Below are positions 44,822 to 53,585 of a stretch of DNA of 64,000 bases, one piece after another; within the stretch, counting starts at the first letter, position 1; each line of letters starts with the position of its first letter. The position numbers and the translations under genes were made by a program. The stretch comes from [Clostridium] asparagiforme DSM 15981 (lineage in GTDB: Bacteria > Bacillota > Clostridia > Lachnospirales > Lachnospiraceae), in contig CP102272.1 in the NCBI GenBank assembly GCA_025149125.1, positions 1-64,000 on the forward strand, in the 5' to 3' direction. The notes beneath the pieces were generated by a model. The model ran no database searches, was not told where the DNA came from, and saw only the letters and a list, made by a program, of their open reading frames with translations.

Positions 44822-45457
44822 ATGAGAAAATTGCGAAACATATTGCTGCTGGCCGCTGCGATCTCCCTGTTTACAGGGTTCAGCGCTTACGCGGAAAACT
44901 ACTGGTGGGTGAACGCGTTGGGGGAGTGGGGCTACCGTGCAAACGACGGCAATCTGCGGGACGGCTGGTACTGGATTGACGGAAACCGGGACGGTTCGGC
45001 GGAGTGCTATTATTTCCAGTTATACAGCCTTCTGACCGATACCGTGACGCCCGACGGCTATCAGGTGAACGGTCAGGGCGCGTGGACGGTGGACGGAGTG
45101 GTCCAGACCCGCCGGACCGGCGACACGGCGGGGGCGTATAGTTCCAGCTACGCCTATGATTTCGGCAAGGCGAACCCGGACACACCCGGGGGCCGGATTC
45201 CGCTGGCGGAAAATGGCCGGGCCTTTGACAAGTCCGTAGGAAGAGCGGAGCAGCGGGGCTGGGTGGAGGACCAGGGATGGCGCTATATCCGGGACAACGG
45301 GACCTATATCATAGGCGAATGGTCCTGGATCAACCACAAATGCTACTGTTTTGACGGGAACGGCGTGATGTACGCCGATACCGTCACCCCGGACGGTTAT
45401 CAGGTGAATGATCAGGGGCAGTGGGTTGTGGACGGGGCGGTGCAGACGGATTGGTAG
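44822..45457 (+). CDS. small secreted protein with two cell-wall-binding-like repeats
   Basis: A 211-residue secreted protein with a signal peptide ending at SAYA (residue 24). It holds two similar units (about 36-96 and 151-209), each rich in Trp, Tyr and Gly and ending in the shared segment DTVTPDGYQVN followed by W-V-DG-VQT. This resembles the choline/cell-wall-binding repeats found in clostridial surface proteins, but no catalytic domain is attached. The start at 44822 follows GAAGGAGG. The function is unknown; cell-surface attachment is likely. Confidence 0.75.
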   Translation: MRKLRNILLLAAAISLFTGFSAYAENYWWVNALGEWGYRANDGNLRDGWYWIDGNRDGSAECYYFQLYSLLTDTVTPDGYQVNGQGAWTVDGVVQTRRTGDTAGAYSSSYAYDFGKANPDTPGGRIPLAENGRAFDKSVGRAEQRGWVEDQGWRYIRDNGTYIIGEWSWINHKCYCFDGNGVMYADTVTPDGYQVNDQGQWVVDGAVQTDW

Positions 45458-45467
45458 AGACCGGGAC

Positions 45468-46850
45468 TTAGTCCGTTCCCTGCAGCCCCTTCATACCGCG
45501 CATCTCCCGCGTCACAAAGACCACCGCCAGCGCCGCGGCCGTCAGATCCGCCACCGGGGCGGAGTACATGACCCCGTCGATGCCCAGGAACATGGGCAGG
45601 ATGATGATCAGCGGCAGCAGGAACAGAATCTGCCGGGTCAGGGAGATAAAGATACCCTTTTTCGCCTTTCCGATGGAAGTGAAGAAGTTGGCCGTGATGG
45701 GCTGGATTCCGTTCAGGAAGGTGAAAAACAGGAAAATGCGGAAATACTGCTCCGCAAAGTGGTAGTATTCCTCGCTGCCGGACCCGAAGATGCGGATGAT
45801 CTGTCGGGGGAACAGCTGGAAGCAGAGGAAGGAGCAGGTGGAAATGGTGGTGGCGATCACCGCCGCTTTCAAATAAGACTCCCGCACCCGCCTGTATTTT
45901 GCAGCCCCGTAGTTGAAGCTGACAATGGGCTGAAGGCCCTGGGACAGCCCGATCACCAGGGAGAAGAAGATCATATTCACCTTGGTAATGATCCCGGCGC
46001 AGGCCAGCGGAATTTCGCTGCCGTAGTTGGACTGGGCTCCGTAGTAGCGCAGAATATTGTTCATCACGATCTGCACGATCATCATAGCCAGCTGGTTAAA
46101 GCAGGGCGCCATGCCAAGGGAGAGAATAGCCCGGCAGTGTTCCGGGGAGGGGACAAGGGCCTTGAAGGTCAGCTTGACCGTCTTAAAACGGCACAGATAG
46201 GCGATCACCATGATGCCGGAGATGATCTGGCCGATGATCGTAGCCAGTGCGGCGCCCGCCATGCCCATGTGGAAGGTGAAGATGAACAGCGGATCCAGAA
46301 TCGTGTTCAAAACCGCACCCGTCAGCGTGCACAGCATGGAAAAACGCGGGCTTCCGTCCGCGCGGATCAGGTTGGATCCACCGGTGGTGAGAATCAGGAA
46401 GGGAAAGCCCAGAGAGGTGATCCCGGTGTAGGTCAGGGAGTAGTCCAATACGTCCGGCGTGGCCCCGAACAGCACCATCATGGGCCGCAGAAACAGCCGC
46501 ACGGTCAGGCAGAGCAGAACGCCGATGGAGAACAGCAGGAAGATGGCGTTTCCGGCGTAGCGCACCGCCTCGTCCCGTTTTCCGCGCCCCATGGACAGGT
46601 TGAAATTGGCAGCGCCGCCGATGCCGCACATCAGGGAGACCGCGGTGCAGGTGATGGTCAGGGGAAATGCCACGTTGGTGGCCGCGTTTCCCAGAATTCC
46701 CACGCTTCTGCCGATATAAAACTGGTCCACAATGTTGTAGAGGGCGCTGACCAGCATGGCGATAATACTGGGGACCGCAAAACGCACTAACAGGCGGTTG
46801 ATCGGCTGGCTGCCGAGAGGATTTTCGCGATTCTGTGAACTGTCTGACAT
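45468..46850 (-). CDS. MATE-family efflux transporter
   Basis: A 460-residue polytopic membrane protein of the multidrug and toxic compound extrusion family (12 helices expected). The N-terminal FAVPSIIAMLVSALYNIVDQ and the following FYIGRSVG, with later GGSNLIRADGSPR and GIQPITANFFTSIGKAKKG, match the DinF/NorM-like group. I chose the ATG at 46850 (MSDSSQNRENPLG), eight bases after GAGG; the longer in-frame start lacks a site and runs through the hairpin leader. The exported compound is unknown. Confidence 0.92.
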   Translation of the reverse strand: MSDSSQNRENPLGSQPINRLLVRFAVPSIIAMLVSALYNIVDQFYIGRSVGILGNAATNVAFPLTITCTAVSLMCGIGGAANFNLSMGRGKRDEAVRYAGNAIFLLFSIGVLLCLTVRLFLRPMMVLFGATPDVLDYSLTYTGITSLGFPFLILTTGGSNLIRADGSPRFSMLCTLTGAVLNTILDPLFIFTFHMGMAGAALATIIGQIISGIMVIAYLCRFKTVKLTFKALVPSPEHCRAILSLGMAPCFNQLAMMIVQIVMNNILRYYGAQSNYGSEIPLACAGIITKVNMIFFSLVIGLSQGLQPIVSFNYGAAKYRRVRESYLKAAVIATTISTCSFLCFQLFPRQIIRIFGSGSEEYYHFAEQYFRIFLFFTFLNGIQPITANFFTSIGKAKKGIFISLTRQILFLLPLIIILPMFLGIDGVMYSAPVADLTAAALAVVFVTREMRGMKGLQGTD

Positions 46851-46879
46851 AAAACATACCTCGTCTTTCGCATGATCGA

Positions 46880-46942
46880 ACTGCCGGTTACGGCAGTAAA
46901 ATAACAGATTCCCCTTTCGGACGGCTGTTCCGGCGGGGAATC
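46880..46942 (-). ncRNA. two-hairpin 5' leader of the MATE gene
   Basis: On the minus strand GATTCCCC (46942-46935) pairs with GGGGAATC (46914-46907) around an inner CGGA/UCCG stem, and ACTGCCG (46897-46891) pairs perfectly with CGGCAGT (46886-46880) around a four-base loop. UUAUUUU follows the first stem. It is a possible attenuator or ligand-sensing leader; I do not recognise a class. Confidence 0.45.
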
Positions 46943-46962
46943 TGCTGTTTACAATTAATATC

Positions 46963-46992
46963 AGTATACTACCGCAAAACAATTTCCGTCAA
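46963..46992 (-). promoter_or_regulatory. promoter of the MATE gene
   Basis: On the minus strand, TTGACG (46992-46987), an 18-base spacer and TATACT (46968-46963). The leader would be about 105 bases long. Confidence 0.6.
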
Positions 46993-47166
46993 GAACCGGA
47001 AACTGAAAATGATCCTTTGATTTCTTCTGAAATATCAGAAAATTTTTGAAACCCAGGTGACATTTTCTGCCAATGCCTCTATAATAGAATCACAGACAGA
47101 CGCCCGGGGCTGGATATTTTCCATCAAAGGCCGGCGCGTTTACATTTTAAAAACGGAGGGAACATT

Positions 47167-47973
47167 ATGGCAGAAACTATGATTTCATCATTTGATGGGA
47201 CAAAGCTGTATCTGAATCGGGAGACCGAGGCCGGAAACCGGGCCATCGCGGTGATTGTCCACGGACTCTGTGAGCATCAGGGGCGTTACGACTACATGGC
47301 AAAATGCCTTCATGAGAGCGGAATCGGCACCTACCGTTTTGACCACCGGGGTCACGGCCGTTCCGAAGGCGAGGATACATATTATGGGGATTTCAACGAG
47401 ATGCTGGACGACGTCAACGTGGTGGTGGATATGGCGATCGCCAATCACCCCGACCTGCCGGTATTTCTCATCGGTCACAGCATGGGCGGCTTCGCGGTTT
47501 CCCTGTATGGCGTCAAGTACCCGGACAAACGCCTGCGCGGCATCGTGACCAGCGGCGCTCTGACCCACGACTTCGCCAATCTGATCACAGGCGTTCCGGC
47601 GGGACAGGATCCCCACGGCAAGCTGCCCAACGAGCTGGGCGGCGGCGTCTGCTCCGTTGCTGAGGTGGTGGACTGGTACGGAAAAGACCCCAACAACCGC
47701 AAAACCTTTACATTCGGTCTTTGCTACGCCATCGTGGAGGGTTTAAACTGGTTCTCCCCCAAAAAGCAGGATTTTAAATACCCGGTTCTCATGCTGCACG
47801 GGGAAAAGGACGGTCTGGTCAGCGTCCGTGACACCTATGAATTTTTCGCGACCGCGTCGTCCGCTGACCGGCAGATGAAGATTTACGGCAATCTCTTCCA
47901 CGAAATCTTCAACGAATACTGCCGGGATGAGGTCATCGGAAATGTAATCGGCTGGATGATCAACCGAATTTGA
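47167..47973 (+). CDS. alpha/beta hydrolase, monoacylglycerol lipase-like
   Basis: A 268-residue serine hydrolase. The oxyanion-hole HGLCEHQGRY, the nucleophile elbow GHSMGG (Ser near 105), the acid LHGEKDGLVS and the final His in LFHEIFNE match the monoacylglycerol lipase/lysophospholipase group. No signal peptide is seen, so it acts in the cytoplasm or at the inner membrane face. GGAGGG precedes the ATG. The natural ester is not known. Confidence 0.9.
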   Translation: MAETMISSFDGTKLYLNRETEAGNRAIAVIVHGLCEHQGRYDYMAKCLHESGIGTYRFDHRGHGRSEGEDTYYGDFNEMLDDVNVVVDMAIANHPDLPVFLIGHSMGGFAVSLYGVKYPDKRLRGIVTSGALTHDFANLITGVPAGQDPHGKLPNELGGGVCSVAEVVDWYGKDPNNRKTFTFGLCYAIVEGLNWFSPKKQDFKYPVLMLHGEKDGLVSVRDTYEFFATASSADRQMKIYGNLFHEIFNEYCRDEVIGNVIGWMINRI

Positions 47974-47985
47974 GTAACAAGACAA

Positions 47986-48020
47986 AAGGCAGAGCCGGAA
48001 TTTTTTTGGCCCTGCCTTAT
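47986..48020. terminator. bidirectional terminator between the hydrolase gene and cotJ operon
   Basis: AAGGCAGAGCC pairs with GGCCCTGCCTT (one mismatch); TTATTTA follows on the plus strand and TTTTGTC on the minus strand. Confidence 0.65.
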
Positions 48021-48029
48021 TTAGATGCA

Positions 48030-48075
48030 ATAAGCGGCTGGCGCAGCCTGGGGCGATTGCTTGGCTGCAATCATT
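48030..48075. repeat. dispersed GGCGATTGCTT repeat, copy 2
   Basis: TGGCGCAGCCTGGGGCGATT with following GCTT (48039-48062) matches the element at 17781-17805 with few changes. GATTGC and GCAATC just after form a small hairpin. Confidence 0.45.
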
Positions 48076-48117
48076 CACCGGTGCAACCTTCGGTGTATTG
48101 CGCCGATCAAAGATTGA

Positions 48118-48729
48118 TTATTTTTTAACAAATTGTTTGTCAAACTCCGCGTTAAAATAATAGAAGTTCTTGGCATCCAGCTGGGATTTGATCTTTTCCA
48201 GCGCCTCGCCGAACCGCTGGAAATGCACGACCTCACGCTCGCGCAGGAATTTTAAGGGCTCCAGCACCTCCGGGTTGTCGATCACACGGATCAGGTTGTC
48301 ATAAGTGGTTCTGGCCTTCTGCTCGGCGGCCAGGTCCTCGTGCAGATCTGTGATGGCGTCGCCCTTGGACTGGAACTCACAGGCGTTAAAGGGAACGCCT
48401 GCCGCGGCCGTGGGCCAGAGCGCGGTGGTGTGGTCGATATAATAGGCGTCGAAACCGGCAGTTTTAACCTGCTCAGGAGTCAGATTCTTGGTCAGCTGGT
48501 AGATAATGGCGCAGATGATTTCCAAATGGGCCAATTCCTCGGTACCGATATCGGTCAAAAGGCCGCCCACTTCCTTGCAGGGCATGGTGTAGCGCTGGCT
48601 GAGATAACGCATGGAAGCGGCCAGCTCTCCGTCGGGGCCGCCGAACTGGCTGATAATCAGGGATGCCGTCTTGGGGCAGGTTTTGGTGATGTTCACCGGG
48701 CACTGAAGCCGTTTTTCATAAGTCCACAT
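48118..48729 (-). CDS. cotJC: spore coat protein CotJC, manganese catalase-like
   Basis: A 203-residue protein of the manganese-catalase ferritin-like fold, a spore coat component that may destroy peroxide. The N-terminus MWTYEKRLQCPVNITKTCP and GTEELAHLEIICAII, with REREVVHFQRFGEAL, provide the metal Glu/His pattern. Its ATG overlaps the cotJB stop by one base (TAATG). It is the last gene of cotJABC. Confidence 0.93.
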   Translation of the reverse strand: MWTYEKRLQCPVNITKTCPKTASLIISQFGGPDGELAASMRYLSQRYTMPCKEVGGLLTDIGTEELAHLEIICAIIYQLTKNLTPEQVKTAGFDAYYIDHTTALWPTAAAGVPFNACEFQSKGDAITDLHEDLAAEQKARTTYDNLIRVIDNPEVLEPLKFLREREVVHFQRFGEALEKIKSQLDAKNFYYFNAEFDKQFVKK

Positions 48730-49025
48730 TATACAATTCCTCCTTCCCAGGGAAGCGGTCCGTCGGACCAGGTAAAATGCTTCTGGCCCGGATATTTGGT
48801 AAAGGTCTCGGTCTGGTTGTTGGTGTCAGGGCAGATACAGTCCTGGGTCAGCGGTTCGAATTCCTTGGCGTACTCCTTCAGAAGCTGTTTGCGCTTCTCC
48901 ATGGCCTGGCTGAAGGACTGAAGGGCGTTCTCGTCCAGCGGATGGGTGTCCAGAAACAGGTTTAAGTCATTGACGACAAAGCTCACCTCGTTGATTTCCT
49001 TTAACATCTGCTTGCGGTCAGGCAT
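48729..49025 (-). CDS. cotJB: spore coat protein CotJB
   Basis: A 98-residue spore coat protein, helical, with LKEINEVSFVVNDLNLFLDT and a Cys-containing C-terminal half. I chose the ATG at 49025 (MPDRKQML), following GGAGGTGAGAAG. It overlaps the cotJA stop by 8 bp and the cotJC start by one base, so the three genes are coupled. Expected in the spore mother cell during sporulation. Confidence 0.9.
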   Translation of the reverse strand: MPDRKQMLKEINEVSFVVNDLNLFLDTHPLDENALQSFSQAMEKRKQLLKEYAKEFEPLTQDCICPDTNNQTETFTKYPGQKHFTWSDGPLPWEGGIV

Positions 49026-49194
49026 GCTTCTCACCTCCAGTCACATAAAAGGGCTTGTCCAGACAGGGGAAAATCGTTCCCTGTTTGAGGGCCGTAGCCG
49101 CGTCATAAGGCGTTTCCCAGGGCTGCATGGGAACTGTGGCGATGGCCAGGGGCAGAATGTCCTGAGCCATTTCTAAATTTTTACAAAAATCCAT
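49018..49194 (-). CDS. cotJA: spore coat protein CotJA
   Basis: A 58-residue coat protein with the family signature IATVPMQPWETPYD and GTIFPCLDKPF. I chose the ATG at 49194 (MDFCKNLEMAQ), six bases after AAAGGAGTG. It is the first gene of cotJABC; transcription is expected from a sporulation sigma factor, but I could not identify the promoter with confidence. Confidence 0.9.
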   Translation of the reverse strand: MDFCKNLEMAQDILPLAIATVPMQPWETPYDAATALKQGTIFPCLDKPFYVTGGEKHA

Positions 49195-49311
49195 TTTCAA
49201 CACTCCTTTCATCATAAATGTCAGCTTGTGCGGATTAAAGCTTCATGTTTAGTATGAGCCTGAGGATGAAAATTACGTTACGAAAAATTTGTAAGCCCAG
49301 CCATTAAAAAT

Positions 49312-49341
49312 AGTTGTAAATTACAACTTACTTAATATAAT
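49312..49341 (+). promoter_or_regulatory. candidate aspA promoter with palindromic operator
   Basis: AGTTGTAA-A-TTACAACT (49312-49328) is a perfect dyad. It covers a -35-like TTGTAA (49314-49319), with TATAAT at 49336-49341 after a 16-base spacer. The rest of the 315-base gap between cotJA and aspA is AT-rich and holds no gene. Confidence 0.5.
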
Positions 49342-49509
49342 AAATAGAAATGGTGATTTTGGTTTATTTTATTAAGTTTTTTATTAATATAATTAACAAA
49401 CAAAAGATATTTGATACCCCATTTACCTTTTTCGCGATTGGTGTTATGCTCACCGTAGATCAAAATAATTCTGGAAGAAAGGGCCAGATAACAGGAGGAG
49501 AAAGGAACA

Positions 49510-50946
49510 ATGATAACCAGAGAGGAATCTGATTCAATCGGGACAATGCAGGTCCCGGAAAAAGCGTACTACGGGGTTCAGGCGCTGCGGGCGCGGAACA
49601 ATTTCCACATCACGGGAAGGCCGCTCCACACGGAGTTTATCCGGAACCTGGTGCGCATCAAAAAAGCGGCGGCCATGACCAATATGGCGGCGCACGTGCT
49701 GGATGAGAGTATCGGAGGCGCCATTATTAAGGCCTGCGACGAGATCATTTCCGGGAAGCTGCATCAGGCGTTTATCGTGGACGCCATCCAGGGAGGAGCG
49801 GGGACCTCGGCAAATATGAATGCAAATGAAGTGATTGCCAACCGGGCCATTGAAATCCTGGGGGGCAGGAAGGGGGATTACTCCATCGTCCACCCCAACG
49901 ACCATGTGAACATGGCCCAGTCCACCAACGACGTGATACCCTGCGCAGGCAAGTTGACCATGATGGGGCTGCTGCCGCGGCTGATCGAGGAGCTGGAGCG
50001 CCTGCAGAAGGCGTTTAGCGACAAGGCGGTGGAGTTCGACGATGTGGTGAAGATGGGCAGAACCCAGCTGCAGGACGCGGTGCCCATCCGCCTGGGACAA
50101 TCCTTTGAGGCGTACGCCAATGTGGTGGGACGGGATATCAGCCGCTTAAAGGGGCTTAAAAAGGATCTGAGGGCGTTAAACATCGGCGCCACCGCAGTGG
50201 GAACGGCCATCAACGTGAACCCGGTTTACCTGTTCCAGATCATCAAAAATATCAATCTGATCTGCGGCACGGACTGCTATCAGGCGGACGATTTGTTCGA
50301 CGCAACCCAGAACCTGGACTGCTTTGTGCACGTCTCGGGGGCGCTGAAAACCTGCGCGTCCAGCCTGTCCAAGATCTGCAACGACCTGCGGCTGCTCTCC
50401 AGCGGCCCTCACGCCGGACTGGGGGAGATCAACCTGCCGCCCAAGCAGAACGGCTCCTCCATCATGCCGGGCAAGATCAACCCGGTGATTCCCGAGGTGG
50501 TCTCCCAGGTGGCGTTCAACGTTATCGGCAACGACGTGACCGTGACCATGGCAGCGGAGGCCGGGCAGCTGGAGTTAAACGCCTTTGAGCCGGTGATCTT
50601 CTACAAGATTTTTGAGTCCATCGACACTCTGGGGGGCGCGGTGACTACCCTGATTGACAACTGCGTTCTGGGAATCACCGCCAACCGCGAGCGCTGCCGC
50701 AGGCTGGTAGAGTCCAGCTCCGCGCTGGCTACGGCCTTATGTCCCAGTCTGGGTTACAAGCTCTCGGCCGAGATCGCGAAAAAGGCTTTGAGCACCGGGA
50801 CTCCGGTGCGGCAGATCGTGCTGGAGGAGGGGCTGATGACCCAGGAACAGCTGGACCGCTGTCTGAACTTAAAGGATATGACCCAGCCGGGCCATCTGGT
50901 GGAGTACCGGAAGATCGGCGCTGGGAAAAAAGAGAAAACAGAATAA
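49510..50946 (+). CDS. aspA: aspartate ammonia-lyase
   Basis: A 478-residue tetrameric lyase that splits aspartate into fumarate and ammonia, feeding anaerobic fumarate metabolism. The family signature GSSIMPGKINPVIPE carries the catalytic Ser loop, and STNDVIPCAGK plus QDAVPIRLGQ are typical of aspartase rather than argininosuccinate lyase. Fumarase C is the main alternative; MTREESDSIGTMQVPE-like start order and overall pattern favour AspA. AGGAGGAAAGG precedes the ATG. Confidence 0.92.
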   Translation: MITREESDSIGTMQVPEKAYYGVQALRARNNFHITGRPLHTEFIRNLVRIKKAAAMTNMAAHVLDESIGGAIIKACDEIISGKLHQAFIVDAIQGGAGTSANMNANEVIANRAIEILGGRKGDYSIVHPNDHVNMAQSTNDVIPCAGKLTMMGLLPRLIEELERLQKAFSDKAVEFDDVVKMGRTQLQDAVPIRLGQSFEAYANVVGRDISRLKGLKKDLRALNIGATAVGTAINVNPVYLFQIIKNINLICGTDCYQADDLFDATQNLDCFVHVSGALKTCASSLSKICNDLRLLSSGPHAGLGEINLPPKQNGSSIMPGKINPVIPEVVSQVAFNVIGNDVTVTMAAEAGQLELNAFEPVIFYKIFESIDTLGGAVTTLIDNCVLGITANRERCRRLVESSSALATALCPSLGYKLSAEIAKKALSTGTPVRQIVLEEGLMTQEQLDRCLNLKDMTQPGHLVEYRKIGAGKKEKTE

Positions 50947-50957
50947 CGACTATAAAA

Positions 50958-50998
50958 CAAAAACCAGGCGAGGGGGATACAAGCCTGGTTTTTGTTTC
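50958..50998 (+). terminator. terminator after aspA
   Basis: CAAAAACCAGGC pairs with GCCTGGTTTTTG, followed by TTTCT. Confidence 0.85.
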
Positions 50999-51095
50999 TA
51001 CAATATGGGGGGGATTTATATTAAACTATAAGGGAGGTCAGATGAACGGCGATTCATCTGTATCTCGTTTACGAAGGTCATTATACGCCAAAAAC

Positions 51096-51137
51096 ATTGC
51101 AAATTCCATTGTTGGAAGCAATCTAAATATTGCAAAT
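51096..51137 (+). promoter_or_regulatory. paired ATTGCAAAT direct repeats before the AraC-type gene
   Basis: ATTGCAAAT occurs at 51096-51104 and 51129-51137, 33 bases apart (about three helical turns). The second overlaps a -35-like TTGCAA that is 16 bases before TACAAT. This is a typical layout for autoregulation by the downstream AraC protein. An eight-base hairpin (CAGATGAA/TTCATCTG) lies at 51039-51060. Confidence 0.45.
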
Positions 51138-51193
51138 CGCCCAAAGCGTGGTACAATGGACACAGAATCAATCATGAGAGGAAGAATGTGGAA

Positions 51194-52021
51194 ATGTACC
51201 AGGAAACCAGCCTGAAAACGGACCGGATGATCTACGCCAACACCCGCAGCGACGAGGCGGACATGGATTACCGGATGCACTGTCACAACAGCTACGAAAT
51301 CTACTACATTATCACCGGCAACGTGGAGTATCTGCTGGAGGGACGGGACTGCCGGCCCAGACCAGGGACCCTGATTATCATTGCCCCGGACTGCTTTCAC
51401 GGGCTTAAGGTGCTGGACGGACAGGTGTACCACCGCATCCGCCTGCACTTTACGATGGAGGTTCTGGACGAGAGGGAGCGCGTGCTCCTTGAACCCTTCC
51501 GGGGCGGCTGGCGGCGTTTTGACGAGCAGTTTGGGCTGGAGTGGTATTTCCGGGCGGTGGAGCAGTGCCGGGAATACGGGAAAGAGTTGCAAGATATTGC
51601 AATTCGCGCAAGCATCACCGCACTTTTAGCCAGAATATTTGCAATATCCGAGAAGGAGCCGGCACGGCAGAACCAGGCGCGGAATCAGGCCCAGGACATC
51701 ATTCGCTATATCAACGGCCATCTGGCGGAGCCGTTGACGCTGGAGGGGCTGGCCCGGGATTTTTTTGTCAGTAAAAATCATCTGACCGCCATATTCAAAC
51801 GCGCCACCGGAACCACGGTAGCCAGCTATATCCTATATAAACGTATGGCGGCGGCCAGAAAGGAGCTGTCTCAGGGCACGCCGGCCGCCGAGGCCGCGGC
51901 CCGGGCGGGATTTGGGGATTACTCCAGCTTTTTCAGGGCTTACAAAAAGATGTTCGGCTATCCACCCTCGGACAAGCGGGCCTTAAAACTGCCGGATATG
52001 GATCAGAGCGGGGCGTTTTAA
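51194..52021 (+). CDS. AraC-family transcriptional regulator
   Basis: A 275-residue regulator with an N-terminal cupin domain (about residues 15-140, with MHCHNSYEIYYIITGNVEYL) and C-terminal AraC helix-turn-helix pair (about 165-265). I chose the ATG at 51194, about nine bases after AGAGGAAG; an in-frame GTG at 51188 is closer. The target genes are unclear: aspA upstream ends in a terminator and metY downstream has its own promoter. Confidence 0.87.
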   Translation: MYQETSLKTDRMIYANTRSDEADMDYRMHCHNSYEIYYIITGNVEYLLEGRDCRPRPGTLIIIAPDCFHGLKVLDGQVYHRIRLHFTMEVLDERERVLLEPFRGGWRRFDEQFGLEWYFRAVEQCREYGKELQDIAIRASITALLARIFAISEKEPARQNQARNQAQDIIRYINGHLAEPLTLEGLARDFFVSKNHLTAIFKRATGTTVASYILYKRMAAARKELSQGTPAAEAAARAGFGDYSSFFRAYKKMFGYPPSDKRALKLPDMDQSGAF

Positions 52022-52058
52022 GGCGGATTGGTCCGTGGATAAAAATGGTAATTTTTTC

Positions 52059-52118
52059 TTGACAGGGCTAAACCTCCGTGCTATTATCAATTAAACCTAT
52101 AGACATACTAGGAATTAT
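52059..52118 (+). promoter_or_regulatory. metY promoter and CymR/Rrf2-like dyad
   Basis: TTGACA (52059-52064), a 17-base spacer and TATTAT (52082-52087). Just downstream, CCTATAGACATACTAGG then AATT gives a dyad ending in GGAATT, the form of CymR-type (Rrf2 family) sulfur repressor sites. Confidence 0.5.
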
Positions 52119-52130
52119 GGAGGAATTGAT

Positions 52131-53450
52131 ATGGGAGAGAAAATCAGGAGAAGCCAGAGAAATTTCCACTTTGAAACCATCCAATTACACGCGGGCCAGG
52201 AGCGGCCGGATCCGGCCACCGGGGCCAGGGCTGTGCCGATCTACCAGACCTCGTCCTTCGTGTTTGACAACTGCGCCCACGCGGAGGCCAGGTTCAACCT
52301 GTCGGACGCGGGCAATATTTACGGCAGGCTTACCAACCCGACCCAGGACGTGTTTGAGCAGCGGATGGCGGCTCTGGAAGGCGGCGTGGCCGCCCTGGCC
52401 ACCGCGTCCGGCGCAGCGGCTCTGGCCTATACCTTCGAGAACCTGACCAGGGCCGGCGATCACCTGGTGGCGGCTCAGAATATTTACGGAGGCACCTACA
52501 ATTTTCTGGCCCATACCCTGGCGGAGTACGGGGTCACCACCACATTTGTGGATCCGTCGGATTTAAAGGCGGTGGAACAGGCCATCCGGGAGAACACCAA
52601 GGGCGTGTTTATCGAGACTCTGGGCAATCCGAATTCCGACGTATCCGATATCCGCGCCATCGCGGATATCGCCCATCGCAGCGGGATTCCCCTGGTGATC
52701 GACAATACCTTTGGAACGCCTTACCTGATCCGTCCCATTGAACACGGCGCGGATATTGTGGTGCACTCGGCCACCAAGTTCATCGGCGGACACGGCACCA
52801 CCCTGGGCGGCGTTATCGTGGACGGCGGGCGCTTCGACTGGGCGGCGTCCGGAAAATTTCCCGGGCTCACGGAACCCAACGCCAGCTACCACGGAATCCG
52901 CTTTGCCCAGGACGTGGGGCCCGCGGCCTTTGTCACCAGAATCCGGGCGATTCTGCTGCGGGATATGGGCGCTGCGCTGTCTCCGATGAGCGCGTTTCTT
53001 CTGCTTCAGGGGCTGGAGACCCTGTCCCTGCGCGTGGAACGCCATGTGGAGAACGCCCTGAAGGTGGTGGAATATCTGAACGGCCACCCGGCGGTGGAGG
53101 CGGTGCATCACCCGGCAGTGAGCGCCGACCCGGTTCAGCAGAGGCTTTACCGGGAGTATTTTCCGGAGGGCGGCGGTTCCATCTTCACCTTTGAGATCAA
53201 GGGCGGCGGGAAGGCGGCCAGGACCTTTATTGACAATCTGGAATTGTTTTCCCTGCTGGCAAACGTGGCGGATGTGAAATCTCTGGTGATCCATCCCGCC
53301 TCCACCACCCACTCCCAGCTGAGCCGCGGGGAGCTGGCGGCCCAGGGGATCCGTCCGGGCACCATCCGCCTGTCCGTAGGCACGGAACACATCGAGGACA
53401 TCCTTCAGGATTTGGAGGAAGCGTTCAGGGCTGCCGGGACGGAGGTTTAA
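52131..53450 (+). CDS. metY: O-acetylhomoserine sulfhydrylase / aminocarboxypropyltransferase
   Basis: A 439-residue PLP enzyme of the Cys/Met metabolism family that forms homocysteine (or methionine) from O-acetylhomoserine and sulfide (or methanethiol). The PLP Lys lies in [23 protein letters not shown] near the start, [13 protein letters not shown], and [13 protein letters not shown] near the end fit the MetY group, whose length (about 430) is longer than MetB/MetC. GGAGG precedes the ATG. With metK in the window it marks methionine/SAM synthesis. Confidence 0.95.
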   Translation: MGEKIRRSQRNFHFETIQLHAGQERPDPATGARAVPIYQTSSFVFDNCAHAEARFNLSDAGNIYGRLTNPTQDVFEQRMAALEGGVAALATASGAAALAYTFENLTRAGDHLVAAQNIYGGTYNFLAHTLAEYGVTTTFVDPSDLKAVEQAIRENTKGVFIETLGNPNSDVSDIRAIADIAHRSGIPLVIDNTFGTPYLIRPIEHGADIVVHSATKFIGGHGTTLGGVIVDGGRFDWAASGKFPGLTEPNASYHGIRFAQDVGPAAFVTRIRAILLRDMGAALSPMSAFLLLQGLETLSLRVERHVENALKVVEYLNGHPAVEAVHHPAVSADPVQQRLYREYFPEGGGSIFTFEIKGGGKAARTFIDNLELFSLLANVADVKSLVIHPASTTHSQLSRGELAAQGIRPGTIRLSVGTEHIEDILQDLEEAFRAAGTEV

Positions 53451-53585
53451 ACGACAGCCGCGATTCCGGGGGATTCCACAATAACATTCTACATAATCAA
53501 ACGAAAATCCCGTTGCTGGTTAAAGCGATCCTGTGCTATACTGAACATAAGTGACAGTTGTGATTAAATGTGAAGGACTGGGAGT

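Noticed and set aside
45408..46790. 460-codon plus-strand frame opposite the MATE gene
   Set aside because: It is a Gln/His/Asp-rich reverse reading of a membrane protein gene, and it overlaps the end of the secreted repeat protein gene.
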